48,520 bases of DNA from CAISIP01 sp963974265 (GTDB lineage: Bacteria; Pseudomonadota; Gammaproteobacteria; Burkholderiales; Burkholderiaceae_C). Shown here one piece after another: positions 17,342 through 25,001 of this stretch. The stretch is from positions 1 to 48,520 of the forward strand of contig CAXBDR010000003.1 in assembly GCA_963974265.1 (NCBI GenBank). The letters run 5' to 3'. Position 1 is the stretch's first letter. Each line of letters opens with the position of its first letter. Under the pieces are notes generated by a model. That model was not told the origin of the DNA, made no database searches, and was given only the letters and a program-made list of their open reading frames with translations. Made by a program: the position numbers and the translations under genes.

Positions 17342-18624
17342 CACACCCCTACCAGTCGCGGCAACCACAAGGACAGCTCCGGCACGTAGGTCACGATGCC
17401 GAGCACGATGATCAACAGGCTGAAGAAGGGCAGCAAGGCCTTGACGACCTGTTCGATCGGCAACTTTCCGACCGCGCTGCCGACGAACAGCACCGAACCG
17501 ACCGGCGGCGTGATCAGGCCCATGCCGAGATTGACAATCATGATCATGCCGAAATGCACCGGATCGATGCCGACGGACTGCACCACCGGCAGCAGGATGG
17601 GCGTGAGGATCAACAGCAGGGCGGCCATGTCCATCAGCGTGCCGAGCCCGAGCAGCAAGAAGTTGATGAGCAGCAGGATGGTGTAGCGGTTGTCGGTGAA
17701 ACTGGTCAGCGCCGTGGTGATCTTCAGCGGGATCTGCATCAGCGTCATGATGTAGCCGAAGCTGGCGGCGAATCCGATCAGGATCATGACGATGGACACC
17801 GTCTTGACGGTGCGATGGACCAGCTTGGGCAGGTCGCGCCAGCGGTAGTCGCGGTAGATGAACATCGTCACGAAGAAGGCCCACAACACCGCGATCGACG
17901 CGGACTCGGTCGCGGTGAAGACGCCCGACAGGATGCCGCCGAGGATGATCACCATGGTGGCCAAGCCCCACATGGCATCGGCCGCAATACGCAGCGCCTG
18001 GCGCAGCGGCATGGATTCGCCGACCGGGAAGTTGCGCTTCTTTGCGACATACAGGCAGTACCCGGCCAGGGTCAGGCCCAGCAACAGGCCGGGCAACACG
18101 CCGGCCATGAACAACGCGGCGATAGAGATCGAGCCGCCGGCCGCCATCGAGTAGATGACGGCGTTGTGGCTCGGAGGAATGAGCGTGGCCTGGATCGAGC
18201 CGCTGACGGTCAGTGCCGTGGCAAAGTCCCGCGGATACCCTTTCTTGACCATCTCGGGAACCATCACCGAACCGATGGACGCGGTATCGGCCACCGACGA
18301 ACCGGAGATGGCGCCGAAGAACGTGGAGGCCAGGATATTGACCAGCGACAGGCCGCCGCGCACGAAGCCCACCAGCACGCCGGCAAACGCGACCAGCCGG
18401 CGCGACATGCCGCCTTCGGCCATGATGGCACCAGCCAGCACGAAGAACGGAATGGCCAGCAGCGAGAACTTGTTGACACCACTGGCGATCTGGATCATCA
18501 CCGCGTCGATCGGCAGTTCGATCCAAACGGCGCCGACCAGCGCCGCCAGGCCCAGAGAATAAGCCACCGGCATGCCGATGGCCACCAGCAGCGCGAAGCT
18601 GCCCAGCAGGACGAATGCATCCAT
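17341..18624 (-). CDS. dctM: TRAP transporter large membrane subunit (DctM family)
   Basis: A 427-residue inner-membrane protein with about 12 hydrophobic segments. Conserved DctM blocks are present: IPFFVLAGAIMAEGGMS, the FFGAISGSSVADTASIG region near residue 100, and GLITPPVGSVLFVG near residue 365. It forms the sodium-driven translocation pore of a TRAP system together with the small subunit, whose stop codon is two bases before this start. With the diacid genes on both sides the cargo is probably a hexuronate or aldarate. Confidence 0.95.
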   Translation of the reverse strand: MDAFVLLGSFALLVAIGMPVAYSLGLAALVGAVWIELPIDAVMIQIASGVNKFSLLAIPFFVLAGAIMAEGGMSRRLVAFAGVLVGFVRGGLSLVNILASTFFGAISGSSVADTASIGSVMVPEMVKKGYPRDFATALTVSGSIQATLIPPSHNAVIYSMAAGGSISIAALFMAGVLPGLLLGLTLAGYCLYVAKKRNFPVGESMPLRQALRIAADAMWGLATMVIILGGILSGVFTATESASIAVLWAFFVTMFIYRDYRWRDLPKLVHRTVKTVSIVMILIGFAASFGYIMTLMQIPLKITTALTSFTDNRYTILLLINFLLLGLGTLMDMAALLLILTPILLPVVQSVGIDPVHFGMIMIVNLGMGLITPPVGSVLFVGSAVGKLPIEQVVKALLPFFSLLIIVLGIVTYVPELSLWLPRLVGV

Positions 18625-18626
18625 GT

Positions 18627-19151
18627 TCAGGCCTCCGCCGTGTCGTTGACATGGTCGAACACGACCACGGCGCGATCATGCTGGGTACCGAACACCAGGT
18701 TCTCCAGCACGAAGAACAAGGTCAGCAGGCCGCCGATCGGCACCGGCGCATAGGTCGCGCCCACCGGCATCCACGGCAGCGAGGTGATGGTCTGGCCCAT
18801 GGTCTCGAGGCACAACTTGGTGCCGTAGACGATCATGAACAGGCTGACCACCAGCATCAGCAGGTGGACCAGCCATCGACATGCCGCGCGCAGGTGGGAC
18901 GGCAGGCGATCGGTCAACATGGCAACGGCGATGTGCGCACCGGCGCGGTAGGCCGCGGCCGCGCCGACGAAGGTGAAGATCACCATCAGCAGGATCGCGA
19001 TCGGCTCCGGCCACTGGGCACCGAAGCCCAGCACGTAGCGCGCGAAGACACCGATCGGGATGATGATGCTCATGACGAAGATGGACATGCCGGCAATCCA
19101 GATACATGCCAGGTAGACACCGTCGAGTGCCGAGAGAATCGCATTCTTCAT
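18627..19151 (-). CDS. dctQ: TRAP transporter small membrane subunit (DctQ family)
   Basis: A 174-residue protein with four hydrophobic segments and the family motif PIGVFARYVLGFGAQWPEP, followed by AIAVAML, typical of DctQ. It pairs with the large subunit. The ATG at 19151 (MKNAILSALDGV) was chosen because it starts just before the first membrane segment; an in-frame ATG at 19178 would add nine residues without a better ribosome binding site. The 109 bases separating it from the receptor gene hold a strong hairpin. Confidence 0.92.
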   Translation of the reverse strand: MKNAILSALDGVYLACIWIAGMSIFVMSIIIPIGVFARYVLGFGAQWPEPIAILLMVIFTFVGAAAAYRAGAHIAVAMLTDRLPSHLRAACRWLVHLLMLVVSLFMIVYGTKLCLETMGQTITSLPWMPVGATYAPVPIGGLLTLFFVLENLVFGTQHDRAVVVFDHVNDTAEA

Positions 19152-19212
19152 GGGCGAGTGGCCGACCAGCGGCGCCAAGGGAGGTGAACAGGGGATGCCG
19201 GCGCGTGCGCAC

Positions 19213-19244
19213 CCATCCGGAGCGCCCGCAGGCGTTCCGGATGG
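19213..19244 (-). terminator. Hairpin between TRAP receptor and membrane-subunit genes
   Basis: CCATCCGGA at 19213-19221 and TCCGGATGG at 19236-19244 form a perfect nine-pair stem in the gap between the receptor and small-subunit genes. There is no T-run, so it is more likely to protect the upstream receptor message or cause partial termination than to stop all transcription. That would give more receptor than membrane subunits, as binding-protein systems need. The role is inferred. Confidence 0.6.
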
Positions 19245-19260
19245 ACCGCTGGAACGGCGT

Positions 19261-20241
19261 TTACTTGACGGCCGCGATCCGGGCCATCAGGTCGGCGTAA
19301 GGCGCACCGTACTTGGCCCGCACCGGCGCGGTGGCGTCGTAGAAGGGCTTCTGGTCGACCTCGATGAACTCGACGCCGGCGGCCTTGAGCTTGGCGCTGT
19401 AGTCGGCCACGCTCTTGTCCCACAACACGCGCTGCTCCATCTGGGCTTCACGTCCCAGTTTCTTGATCAGCGTCTGCTCGGCCGGCGAGAGCTTGTCGTA
19501 GGCGACCTTGGACATCACGACCAGTTCGGGAATGATCAGGTGGTTGGTCTGCGCGTAGTACTTGGCGCCGGTCGTGTAGTGGTTGGCCGTGAACATGCTG
19601 GGCGGGTTGTTCTCGGCGCCGTCGATCACGCCGGTCTGCAAGGCGCTGTAGACCTCGGGATAACCCATGGCGATGCCGTTGCCGCCCAGGGCGTTCATCG
19701 TGTCGATGAACAACGGATTGCCCATCATGCGGATCTTCTGGCCCTTGAGGTCAGCCGGACTGCGCACCGGCTTCTTGGTGTAGACGCTGCGCGAGCCGCC
19801 ATCCTGCCAGGCCAGCGCCACCAGTCGCGCCGGGCTGGCGCTGATCTTGTCCAGGATCTCCTGTCCGATCGGGCCGTCGATGACGGCACGCATATGGGCT
19901 TCGTTGCGGAACACGAACGGCATGTTGAACACGTTGACGTCCGGCACGACCGAGCCCAGCGGGCCGAGCGAGGTGCGCAGGATGTGGATCGCGCCGATCT
20001 GCGTCTGCTCGATCATCGTCTTCTCGTCGCCCAGCACGCTGCTGGGGAACATCTGCATCTTGTACTTGCCGCCGGTGGCGGCTTCGAATTTCTTGCCCAT
20101 GTTCTCGGTCGCGACCACGGTCGGATATCCCGGCGGGTGCACGTCGGCGGCCTTGAGCACCGTCTGGGCGCTGGCGTGCATCGACACGGACAGGGTGGCA
20201 GCGGCCAGGGTGGCCGCAACAAGGGTTCTGCGCACGATCAT
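19261..20241 (-). CDS. dctP: TRAP transporter solute receptor (DctP family)
   Basis: A 326-residue periplasmic binding protein. A signal peptide ends near MHASAQ, followed by TVLKAADVHPPGYPTV. The family landmarks are present: the ligand-carboxylate Arg lies in the KGQKIRMMGNPLF region, followed by YPEVYSALQTGVIDGAENNP. AGGAGA lies eight bases before the ATG. Receptors of this subgroup in such clusters bind uronates or aldarates; the exact ligand is inferred from the neighbouring enzymes. It follows the lactonase gene by 64 bases. Confidence 0.94.
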   Translation of the reverse strand: MIVRRTLVAATLAAATLSVSMHASAQTVLKAADVHPPGYPTVVATENMGKKFEAATGGKYKMQMFPSSVLGDEKTMIEQTQIGAIHILRTSLGPLGSVVPDVNVFNMPFVFRNEAHMRAVIDGPIGQEILDKISASPARLVALAWQDGGSRSVYTKKPVRSPADLKGQKIRMMGNPLFIDTMNALGGNGIAMGYPEVYSALQTGVIDGAENNPPSMFTANHYTTGAKYYAQTNHLIIPELVVMSKVAYDKLSPAEQTLIKKLGREAQMEQRVLWDKSVADYSAKLKAAGVEFIEVDQKPFYDATAPVRAKYGAPYADLMARIAAVK

Positions 20242-20305
20242 GTTTGTCTCCTGAGGGTTGAAAAAAGGGATGGGAACGGCAATAGGTGCGGGAAAGAAAA
20301 AAGCG

Positions 20306-21220
20306 TCAGGCACCAGCTGACGGAAATCGCGTGAAACGGGGTTCGGGGCGGCCCTGCACGCCCACGTCGATGGCGAATACGGCACCACACAGGCCGGCCG
20401 AAACGCCGCTCGGGCAGATGGACGTGACGAACAAGGTGTCGAGGCGTGGTCCGCCAAAGGCACACATCGAGGGCTTGGCCACCGGGACCGCCACCGACGA
20501 CAGTACCTCGCCGTGGGGATCGACGCGCAGCACGACGCCCGCGTCGTTGCCGCAGATCCAGTAACAACCCTCGCTGTCGACCGCCGCACCATCCGGCCGG
20601 CCCGGCTGGTGGGTCATGTCCAGGAATTCGCGTCCGGCGCCGATACGGCCCTGTGCCGGGTCGAAGTCGAAGGCCCAGATCTTCTGCACGCTGGGGTGCG
20701 AGTCGGAGAAATACATCGTCGCGCCGTCCGGGCTGAACGCCAGCCCGTTCGGCGTGACCAGGCCCTCGCAATGGGCCGCACTCAGGCCTCGTTCATCGAG
20801 GCAATACCAGGCGCCGACCGGTGCGGCCAGCGACATGTCCATGCACATGGTGCTGATCCACAAGCGGCCACTGGCATCGCATCGCCCGTCGTTGAAGCGC
20901 ATGTTGGGCATCGGGTGCGTGATCGCGGCGAGTCGCGTGACCTCGACGGCGGGCGCGTGGCCCAGGCGCAGGGCATAGACACCGGTCTCCATCGCCGCCA
21001 CGACGATGCCGTCATCGGCCAGGGCGATGCATCCGACACGCTCGGGCGTGTTCCAGGTCTGCTGCTGCCCGCTGGCCCAGTCGAGCCGACGGACATGGCG
21101 CCCCTCGATGTCGACCCAATACAGGGCCTGGGCCCGGGTGTCCCAGACCGGCGACTCGCCGACGGCGTCGCGGGTGCTGGAGACGACCCGCGCCTCGGTA
21201 CTGGCCTGCGTCGTCTTCAT
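20306..21220 (-). CDS. SMP-30/gluconolactonase-family sugar lactonase
   Basis: A 304-residue beta-propeller lactonase. Metal-binding residues are recognisable: Glu in AVGESPVWD, Asn and Asp in MRFNDGRCD, Asn in VTPNGLAFS, and Asp in YFSDSHPS. It hydrolyses an aldonolactone or aldarolactone, here most plausibly the lactone made by uronate dehydrogenase, giving galactarate or glucarate. Its ATG overlaps the stop of the udh remnant by four bases (ATGA), so its translation was probably coupled to udh. The frameshift in udh could therefore reduce its expression, although the restored downstream frame contains its own ATG at 21477. Confidence 0.93.
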   Translation of the reverse strand: MKTTQASTEARVVSSTRDAVGESPVWDTRAQALYWVDIEGRHVRRLDWASGQQQTWNTPERVGCIALADDGIVVAAMETGVYALRLGHAPAVEVTRLAAITHPMPNMRFNDGRCDASGRLWISTMCMDMSLAAPVGAWYCLDERGLSAAHCEGLVTPNGLAFSPDGATMYFSDSHPSVQKIWAFDFDPAQGRIGAGREFLDMTHQPGRPDGAAVDSEGCYWICGNDAGVVLRVDPHGEVLSSVAVPVAKPSMCAFGGPRLDTLFVTSICPSGVSAGLCGAVFAIDVGVQGRPEPRFTRFPSAGA

Positions 21221-21977
21221 TCGAACGGTCCCATGCGCACGAAGGCGCCACCCTGGAACTGCACCGCGGGGTCGGCGAGATCGGGGGCGCTGGTGCGCGC
21301 GTACACGGCGTCGCGGAACACGTCGGAGCTGTCCTGCGGCTGATAGCCGATATGACGGGCACCGGTGTTGTCCCACCAGGTGACCGCGTTGTCGGACATG
21401 CCGTAGATGACGCTCCAGCCCAGCACCGGCGTCGTCAGGCAGGCGGTGATCAGCCGGTGCAGGTCGTCGAAACTCATCCAGGTGGCGAGCAGGCGGTTTC
21501 GATGCCGTAGCGGTCGAAGTAGAAACGTGCGACGTCTTCGCCAAAGGCCTTGCTCAGGCCGTAGAAACCGTCGGGGCGCGGTGCGGCGTCGACGCCGATG
21601 GTCTCGCTCTGGCGATAGAAGCCGGTCACGTGGTTGGAACTGGCAAACACGACACGCCGCACACCGTGCTTGCGCGCTGCCTCGTACAGATTCACGATGC
21701 CGACGATGTTGGCGGCCAGGATGGGATCGAACGGGCCCTCGACGGAAATGCCACCGAAATGCACGATGGCGTCGACACCCTGCACCAGGTCGCAGACCGC
21801 CCCTGCGTCAGCCAGGTCCGCCAGATGCACTTCCTCGCCGGCCCGCGCTTCGCCGAACGCCAGCCGGTCCGACAGGCGCAACACCGCGCAATTGGCCTTG
21901 AGCCGGTCGCGCATTTCGCGGCCCAGGTTGCCGGCCGCGCCGGTCATCAGGATTCGTTCGTGGCTCTGGATCGTCAT
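21217..21977 (-). pseudogene. udh: Uronate dehydrogenase, inactivated by internal deletion
   Basis: An NAD-dependent epimerase/dehydratase-fold enzyme that would oxidise galacturonate or glucuronate to a lactone. Residues 1-164 read normally: MTGAAGNLGREM cofactor loop, catalytic YGLSKAFGE, then GIETAC. The frame then shifts, gives SPPG and stops at 21474. The continuation LLATWMSFDDLHRLI up to GGAFVRMGPFE lies in another frame (21487 down to 21217). Compared with family members I recall, about 15 residues (an IGSSF...DRRM segment) are missing at 21486-21492, equal to a deletion of roughly 46 bases, so this is not a simple one-base error. The lost part includes residues thought to hold the substrate carboxylate. 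Total length is 761 bases against about 800 for an intact gene. Confidence 0.88.
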
Positions 21978-22070
21978 CGCGCAGACCTCTGGTTGTGGCG
22001 CAAGCGGGTTTCAGGTCGTCTCGGCTGGACATTTGCGGCAGGTTTGCTACAGTCGTCGCATCATCGATTC

Positions 22071-22096
22071 TTGTCAGTCATATGTTGTCTGACAAC
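22071..22096. promoter_or_regulatory. Operator-like palindromes between udh and the FadR-type regulator
   Basis: Two overlapping symmetric elements lie in the divergent promoter region. GTTGTC-T-GACAAC at 22084-22096 is a perfect 13-base palindrome, and TTGTCAG at 22071-22077 pairs with CTGACAA at 22089-22095. FadR-subfamily GntR regulators bind short palindromes of this kind. The word GTCAGTCATA at 22073-22082 occurs again before gudD. It is a good candidate for control of both the catabolic operon and the regulator itself. Confidence 0.65.
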
Positions 22097-22139
22097 TGAA
22101 ATTGTCAACACCGACTTTAGGGCTGTCAAGCGTTTTTTG

Positions 22140-22934
22140 ATGGACTCCGTGAAAACCCCAAGCACTTCCATGCGGCCGTCCGGCGCGCATCTACCGGCCA
22201 CGGCACGGCGCCGCCCGCGCGGCCTGGTACTGGAAATCGTCGGCACGCTGGAGGCCGAGATCCGTGCCGGCCAGCTGCCGGTGGGCAACAAGCTGCCCAC
22301 CGAGGCCGAGATCATGCATCGCTTCGACGTCAGCCGCACCGTGGTGCGCGAGGCCCTGTCCCGGTTGCAGGCCTCGGGCCTGGTCGAGACCCGCCACGGC
22401 ATCGGGACCTTCGTCAGCGCGCCCGAGCCGGCGAGCAACTTCCGGATTTCCAGCCAGGACTTCGCCACCGTCGCCGACGTGATCGCGGTGCTGGAGCTGC
22501 GCATCAGCCTGGAGACCGAGGCCGCCGGCCTGGCCGCCCAGCGGCGCACCGACGAACACCTGGTCGCGATGCAGTTGGCACTCGACGCATTCCAGAGCTC
22601 GATCCAGCAGGACTCGGACGCCGTGCCACCCGACTTCCAGTTTCACATGGAGGTGGCGCGCGCCACCGGCAACCGGCATTTCACCGACCTGATGACCTAT
22701 CTGGGCGCGATGATCATTCCGCGCACCCGGGTCAACACACCGCAACATGCACCCGAAGGCCGCCTGAGTTATCTGCAACGCGTCAACGGCGAACATGAGA
22801 ACATCTTTGCGGCCATCCGCAACCGGGATGCCGATGCGGCCCGCGCCGCCATGCGCACCCATCTGAGCAACAGCCGCGAACGCCTGCGCCGCACGCAATC
22901 CGCGGAGCCCGGCAGCGGCGCCCATCCGTCCTGA
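22140..22934 (+). CDS. FadR-subfamily GntR transcriptional regulator
   Basis: A 264-residue DNA-binding protein. The winged helix spans about residues 28-100 (LPTEAEIMHRFDVSRTVVRE, then GLVETRHGIGTFV). The C-terminal all-helical FCD ligand domain (about 118-245) has Asp and His metal ligands in FQFHMEVARATGN and VNGEHENIFAAI. The family senses small organic acids; the location between the diacid operon and glucarate dehydratase makes it the likely regulator of both, with an aldarate or uronate as effector. The first ATG at 22140 has no clear ribosome binding site, and an ATG at 22170 is an alternative. Operator-like palindromes lie 45-70 bases upstream. Confidence 0.93.
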   Translation: MDSVKTPSTSMRPSGAHLPATARRRPRGLVLEIVGTLEAEIRAGQLPVGNKLPTEAEIMHRFDVSRTVVREALSRLQASGLVETRHGIGTFVSAPEPASNFRISSQDFATVADVIAVLELRISLETEAAGLAAQRRTDEHLVAMQLALDAFQSSIQQDSDAVPPDFQFHMEVARATGNRHFTDLMTYLGAMIIPRTRVNTPQHAPEGRLSYLQRVNGEHENIFAAIRNRDADAARAAMRTHLSNSRERLRRTQSAEPGSGAHPS

Positions 22935-22964
22935 ATCCGGCGCCAGCCGCCGGCTTCTTGCCCG

Positions 22965-22983
22965 TCAGTCATACGATGACTGA
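22965..22983. promoter_or_regulatory. Operator-like inverted repeat before gudD
   Basis: TCAGTCAT at 22965-22972 and ATGACTGA at 22976-22983 form a perfect eight-base inverted repeat with a three-base spacer. It shares GTCAGTCATA with the region upstream of the regulator gene. It overlaps an ATG at 22976 that could otherwise start gudD, which favours the later start at 23024. Confidence 0.6.
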
Positions 22984-23023
22984 TCAATTCCTTCTGCATC
23001 TCGCCAAACTGGACGCACCAACC

Positions 23024-24385
23024 ATGACTTCGACCCACCCGGACGCCGCCACCGTGCCGCGTCACACGCCCCGTGTCACCCGCCTGCGCGTGATTCCGAT
23101 CGCCGGACGCGACGGCATGCTGCTGAACCTGAGCGGCGCACATGCGCCGTTCTTCACCCGCAACCTGGTCATCCTGACCGATAGCGACGGCCACACCGGC
23201 GTTGGCGAGGTACCGGGCGGCGAGAAGATCCGCCAGACACTGGAAGACGCGCAATCGCTGGTGGTCGGCCAACGTGTCGGCGACTGGAACAAGATCCTCA
23301 ACCACCTGCGCCAGTCCTTTGCCGAGCGCGACACCGCCGGCCGCGGCAACCAGACCTTCGACCTGCGCGTGGCCATCCACGCGGTCACCGCGGTCGAGAG
23401 CGCACTGCTGGACCTGCTCGGCCAGCATCTGCAGGTGCCGGTGGCAGCGCTGCTGGGCGAAGGCCAGCAGCGCGAGGTGGTGGACGTGCTGGGCTACCTG
23501 TTTTATGTCGGCGACCGCAACAAGACCGACCTGCCCTATGCCAGCGAACCCGACGCGGCCGACGACTGGTGCCGGCTGCGGCACGAAGCCGCGCTCGATC
23601 CGCAGGCCATCGTGCGGCTGGCCGAAGCCAGCTTTGCGCGCTACGGATTTCGCGACTTCAAGCTCAAGGGCGGCGTGCTGCGCGGCGAAGAGGAGATGGA
23701 GGCCGTCATCGCGCTGCACGAGCGCTTCCCGCAGGCCCGCATCACGCTCGATCCCAATGGCGGCTGGTTGCTGAAGGACGCGATCCGGCTGTGCCGCGAC
23801 CGCCATGCCGTGCTGGCGTATGCCGAGGACCCATGCGGCGCCGAAGGTGTGTATTCGGGCCGCGAGGTGATGGCCGAGTTCCGCCGCGCCACCGGATTGC
23901 GCACCGCCACCAACATGATCGCCACCGACTGGCGCGAAATGGCACATGCGCTGGCGCTGCAGTCGGTCGACATCCCGCTGGCCGACCCCCATTTCTGGAC
24001 CATGCAGGGTTCGGTCCGGGTGGCCCAGATGTGCCAGGCCTGGGGGCTGACCTGGGGATCACACTCCAACAACCATTTCGACGTGTCGCTGGCCATGTTC
24101 ACCCATGTCGCGGCGGCCGCGCCGGGCAACGTGACCGCGATCGACACGCACTGGATCTGGCAGGACGGACAGCGCATCACGACCGATCCGCTGTCGATTC
24201 GTGGCGGCACCATCACCGTGCCGACCACGCCCGGCCTGGGCGTGACGCTGGACATGGCCGAGGTGGACAAGGCGCACCACCTCTACCTGCAACACGGGCT
24301 GGGCGCACGCGACGACGCGCGCGCCATGCAATACCTGGTTCCAGGCTGGAAGTTCGACCCCAAGATGCCGGCGCTGGTGCGCTGA
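23024..24385 (+). CDS. gudD: Glucarate dehydratase
   Basis: A 453-residue enolase-superfamily enzyme closely similar to E. coli GudD from memory. It has LNLSGAHAPFFTRN near the start, the catalytic FKLKGG lysines, metal ligands in TLDPNGG, AEDPCGAE and TNMIATDW, and the general-base His of GSHSNNHFD, ending in the family-typical LVPGWKFD. It dehydrates D-glucarate (and L-idarate in characterised members) to 5-keto-4-deoxyglucarate, the same product as galactarate dehydratase. The earlier in-frame ATG at 22976 lies inside an operator-like repeat, so 23024 was preferred. It follows the regulator gene by 89 bases. Confidence 0.96.
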   Translation: MTSTHPDAATVPRHTPRVTRLRVIPIAGRDGMLLNLSGAHAPFFTRNLVILTDSDGHTGVGEVPGGEKIRQTLEDAQSLVVGQRVGDWNKILNHLRQSFAERDTAGRGNQTFDLRVAIHAVTAVESALLDLLGQHLQVPVAALLGEGQQREVVDVLGYLFYVGDRNKTDLPYASEPDAADDWCRLRHEAALDPQAIVRLAEASFARYGFRDFKLKGGVLRGEEEMEAVIALHERFPQARITLDPNGGWLLKDAIRLCRDRHAVLAYAEDPCGAEGVYSGREVMAEFRRATGLRTATNMIATDWREMAHALALQSVDIPLADPHFWTMQGSVRVAQMCQAWGLTWGSHSNNHFDVSLAMFTHVAAAAPGNVTAIDTHWIWQDGQRITTDPLSIRGGTITVPTTPGLGVTLDMAEVDKAHHLYLQHGLGARDDARAMQYLVPGWKFDPKMPALVR

Positions 24386-24419
24386 GCCGCGCCGGCGCGG
24401 CCTCGCCGCGACCGCGTGC

Positions 24420-25001
24420 TCAGCGGCTGAACCTGAACACCGCCGTGCCGGCCAGCAGGTTCGGCAGGGTGCGCACCGTGCGGCCGTCCTGCAGGCCGAA
24501 CTTGTCCTGGATGCGCAGCCCGTTGCGCAGCGCCAGCAACTCGAAATCGGCGAAGGTGCCGACGCGGATGTTCGGCGTGTCGTACCACTGGTAGGGCAGG
24601 CGGCGCGTGACCGGCATGCGCCCGCGCGCGATGCTCAGGCGGTTCGGCCAATGCGCGAAGTTGGGAAACGCGACGATGCCGATGCGCCCGACGCGCGCCG
24701 TCTCCTGCAACACGACCTCGGTGTTGCGCAGATGTTGCAGCGTGTCGATGTGCAGCACCACGTCGAAACTGGCGTCCTCGAAGATCGCCAGGCCTTCGTC
24801 CAGGTTGAGCTGGATCACGTTCACGCCGCGGCGCACGCAGGCCAGGACGTTGGCATCGTCGATCTCGATGCCGTAGCCGCTGCATGCGCGGCTCGCCTGC
24901 AGATGGGCCAGCAAGGCGCCATCGCCGCAGCCCAGGTCGAGCACGCGCGAGCCCTCGGGCACCAGGCGCGCAACGGCTTCCATCGTGGCCAGGTCACTCA
25001 T
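24420..25001 (-). CDS. metW: Methionine biosynthesis protein MetW
   Basis: A 193-residue SAM-dependent methyltransferase-like protein with the nucleotide loop VLDLGCGDGALL and FDVVLHIDTLQH. MetW works with MetX; in several proteobacteria it associates with MetX and supports homoserine acylation. Here its start overlaps the metX end by eight bases, as in many Burkholderiales, so the two are translated together under the same upstream riboswitch. It converges on gudD with 34 bases between stops. Confidence 0.95.
   Translation of the reverse strand: MSDLATMEAVARLVPEGSRVLDLGCGDGALLAHLQASRACSGYGIEIDDANVLACVRRGVNVIQLNLDEGLAIFEDASFDVVLHIDTLQHLRNTEVVLQETARVGRIGIVAFPNFAHWPNRLSIARGRMPVTRRLPYQWYDTPNIRVGTFADFELLALRNGLRIQDKFGLQDGRTVRTLPNLLAGTAVFRFSR

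Noticed and set aside
21217..21977. Reading the two udh parts as two separate genes
   Set aside because: The two halves are consecutive parts of one known protein in different frames, with the middle segment missing; neither half alone is a complete fold.
22976..23023. Upstream ATG of gudD (22976) as the start
   Set aside because: It lies within a perfect operator-like repeat, and the additional residues do not match the family's N-terminus.
24386..24419. CCGCGCCGGCGCGG palindrome between gudD and metW as a terminator
   Set aside because: It is a short GC palindrome with no loop room and no T-run, and this GC-rich DNA produces such strings by chance.
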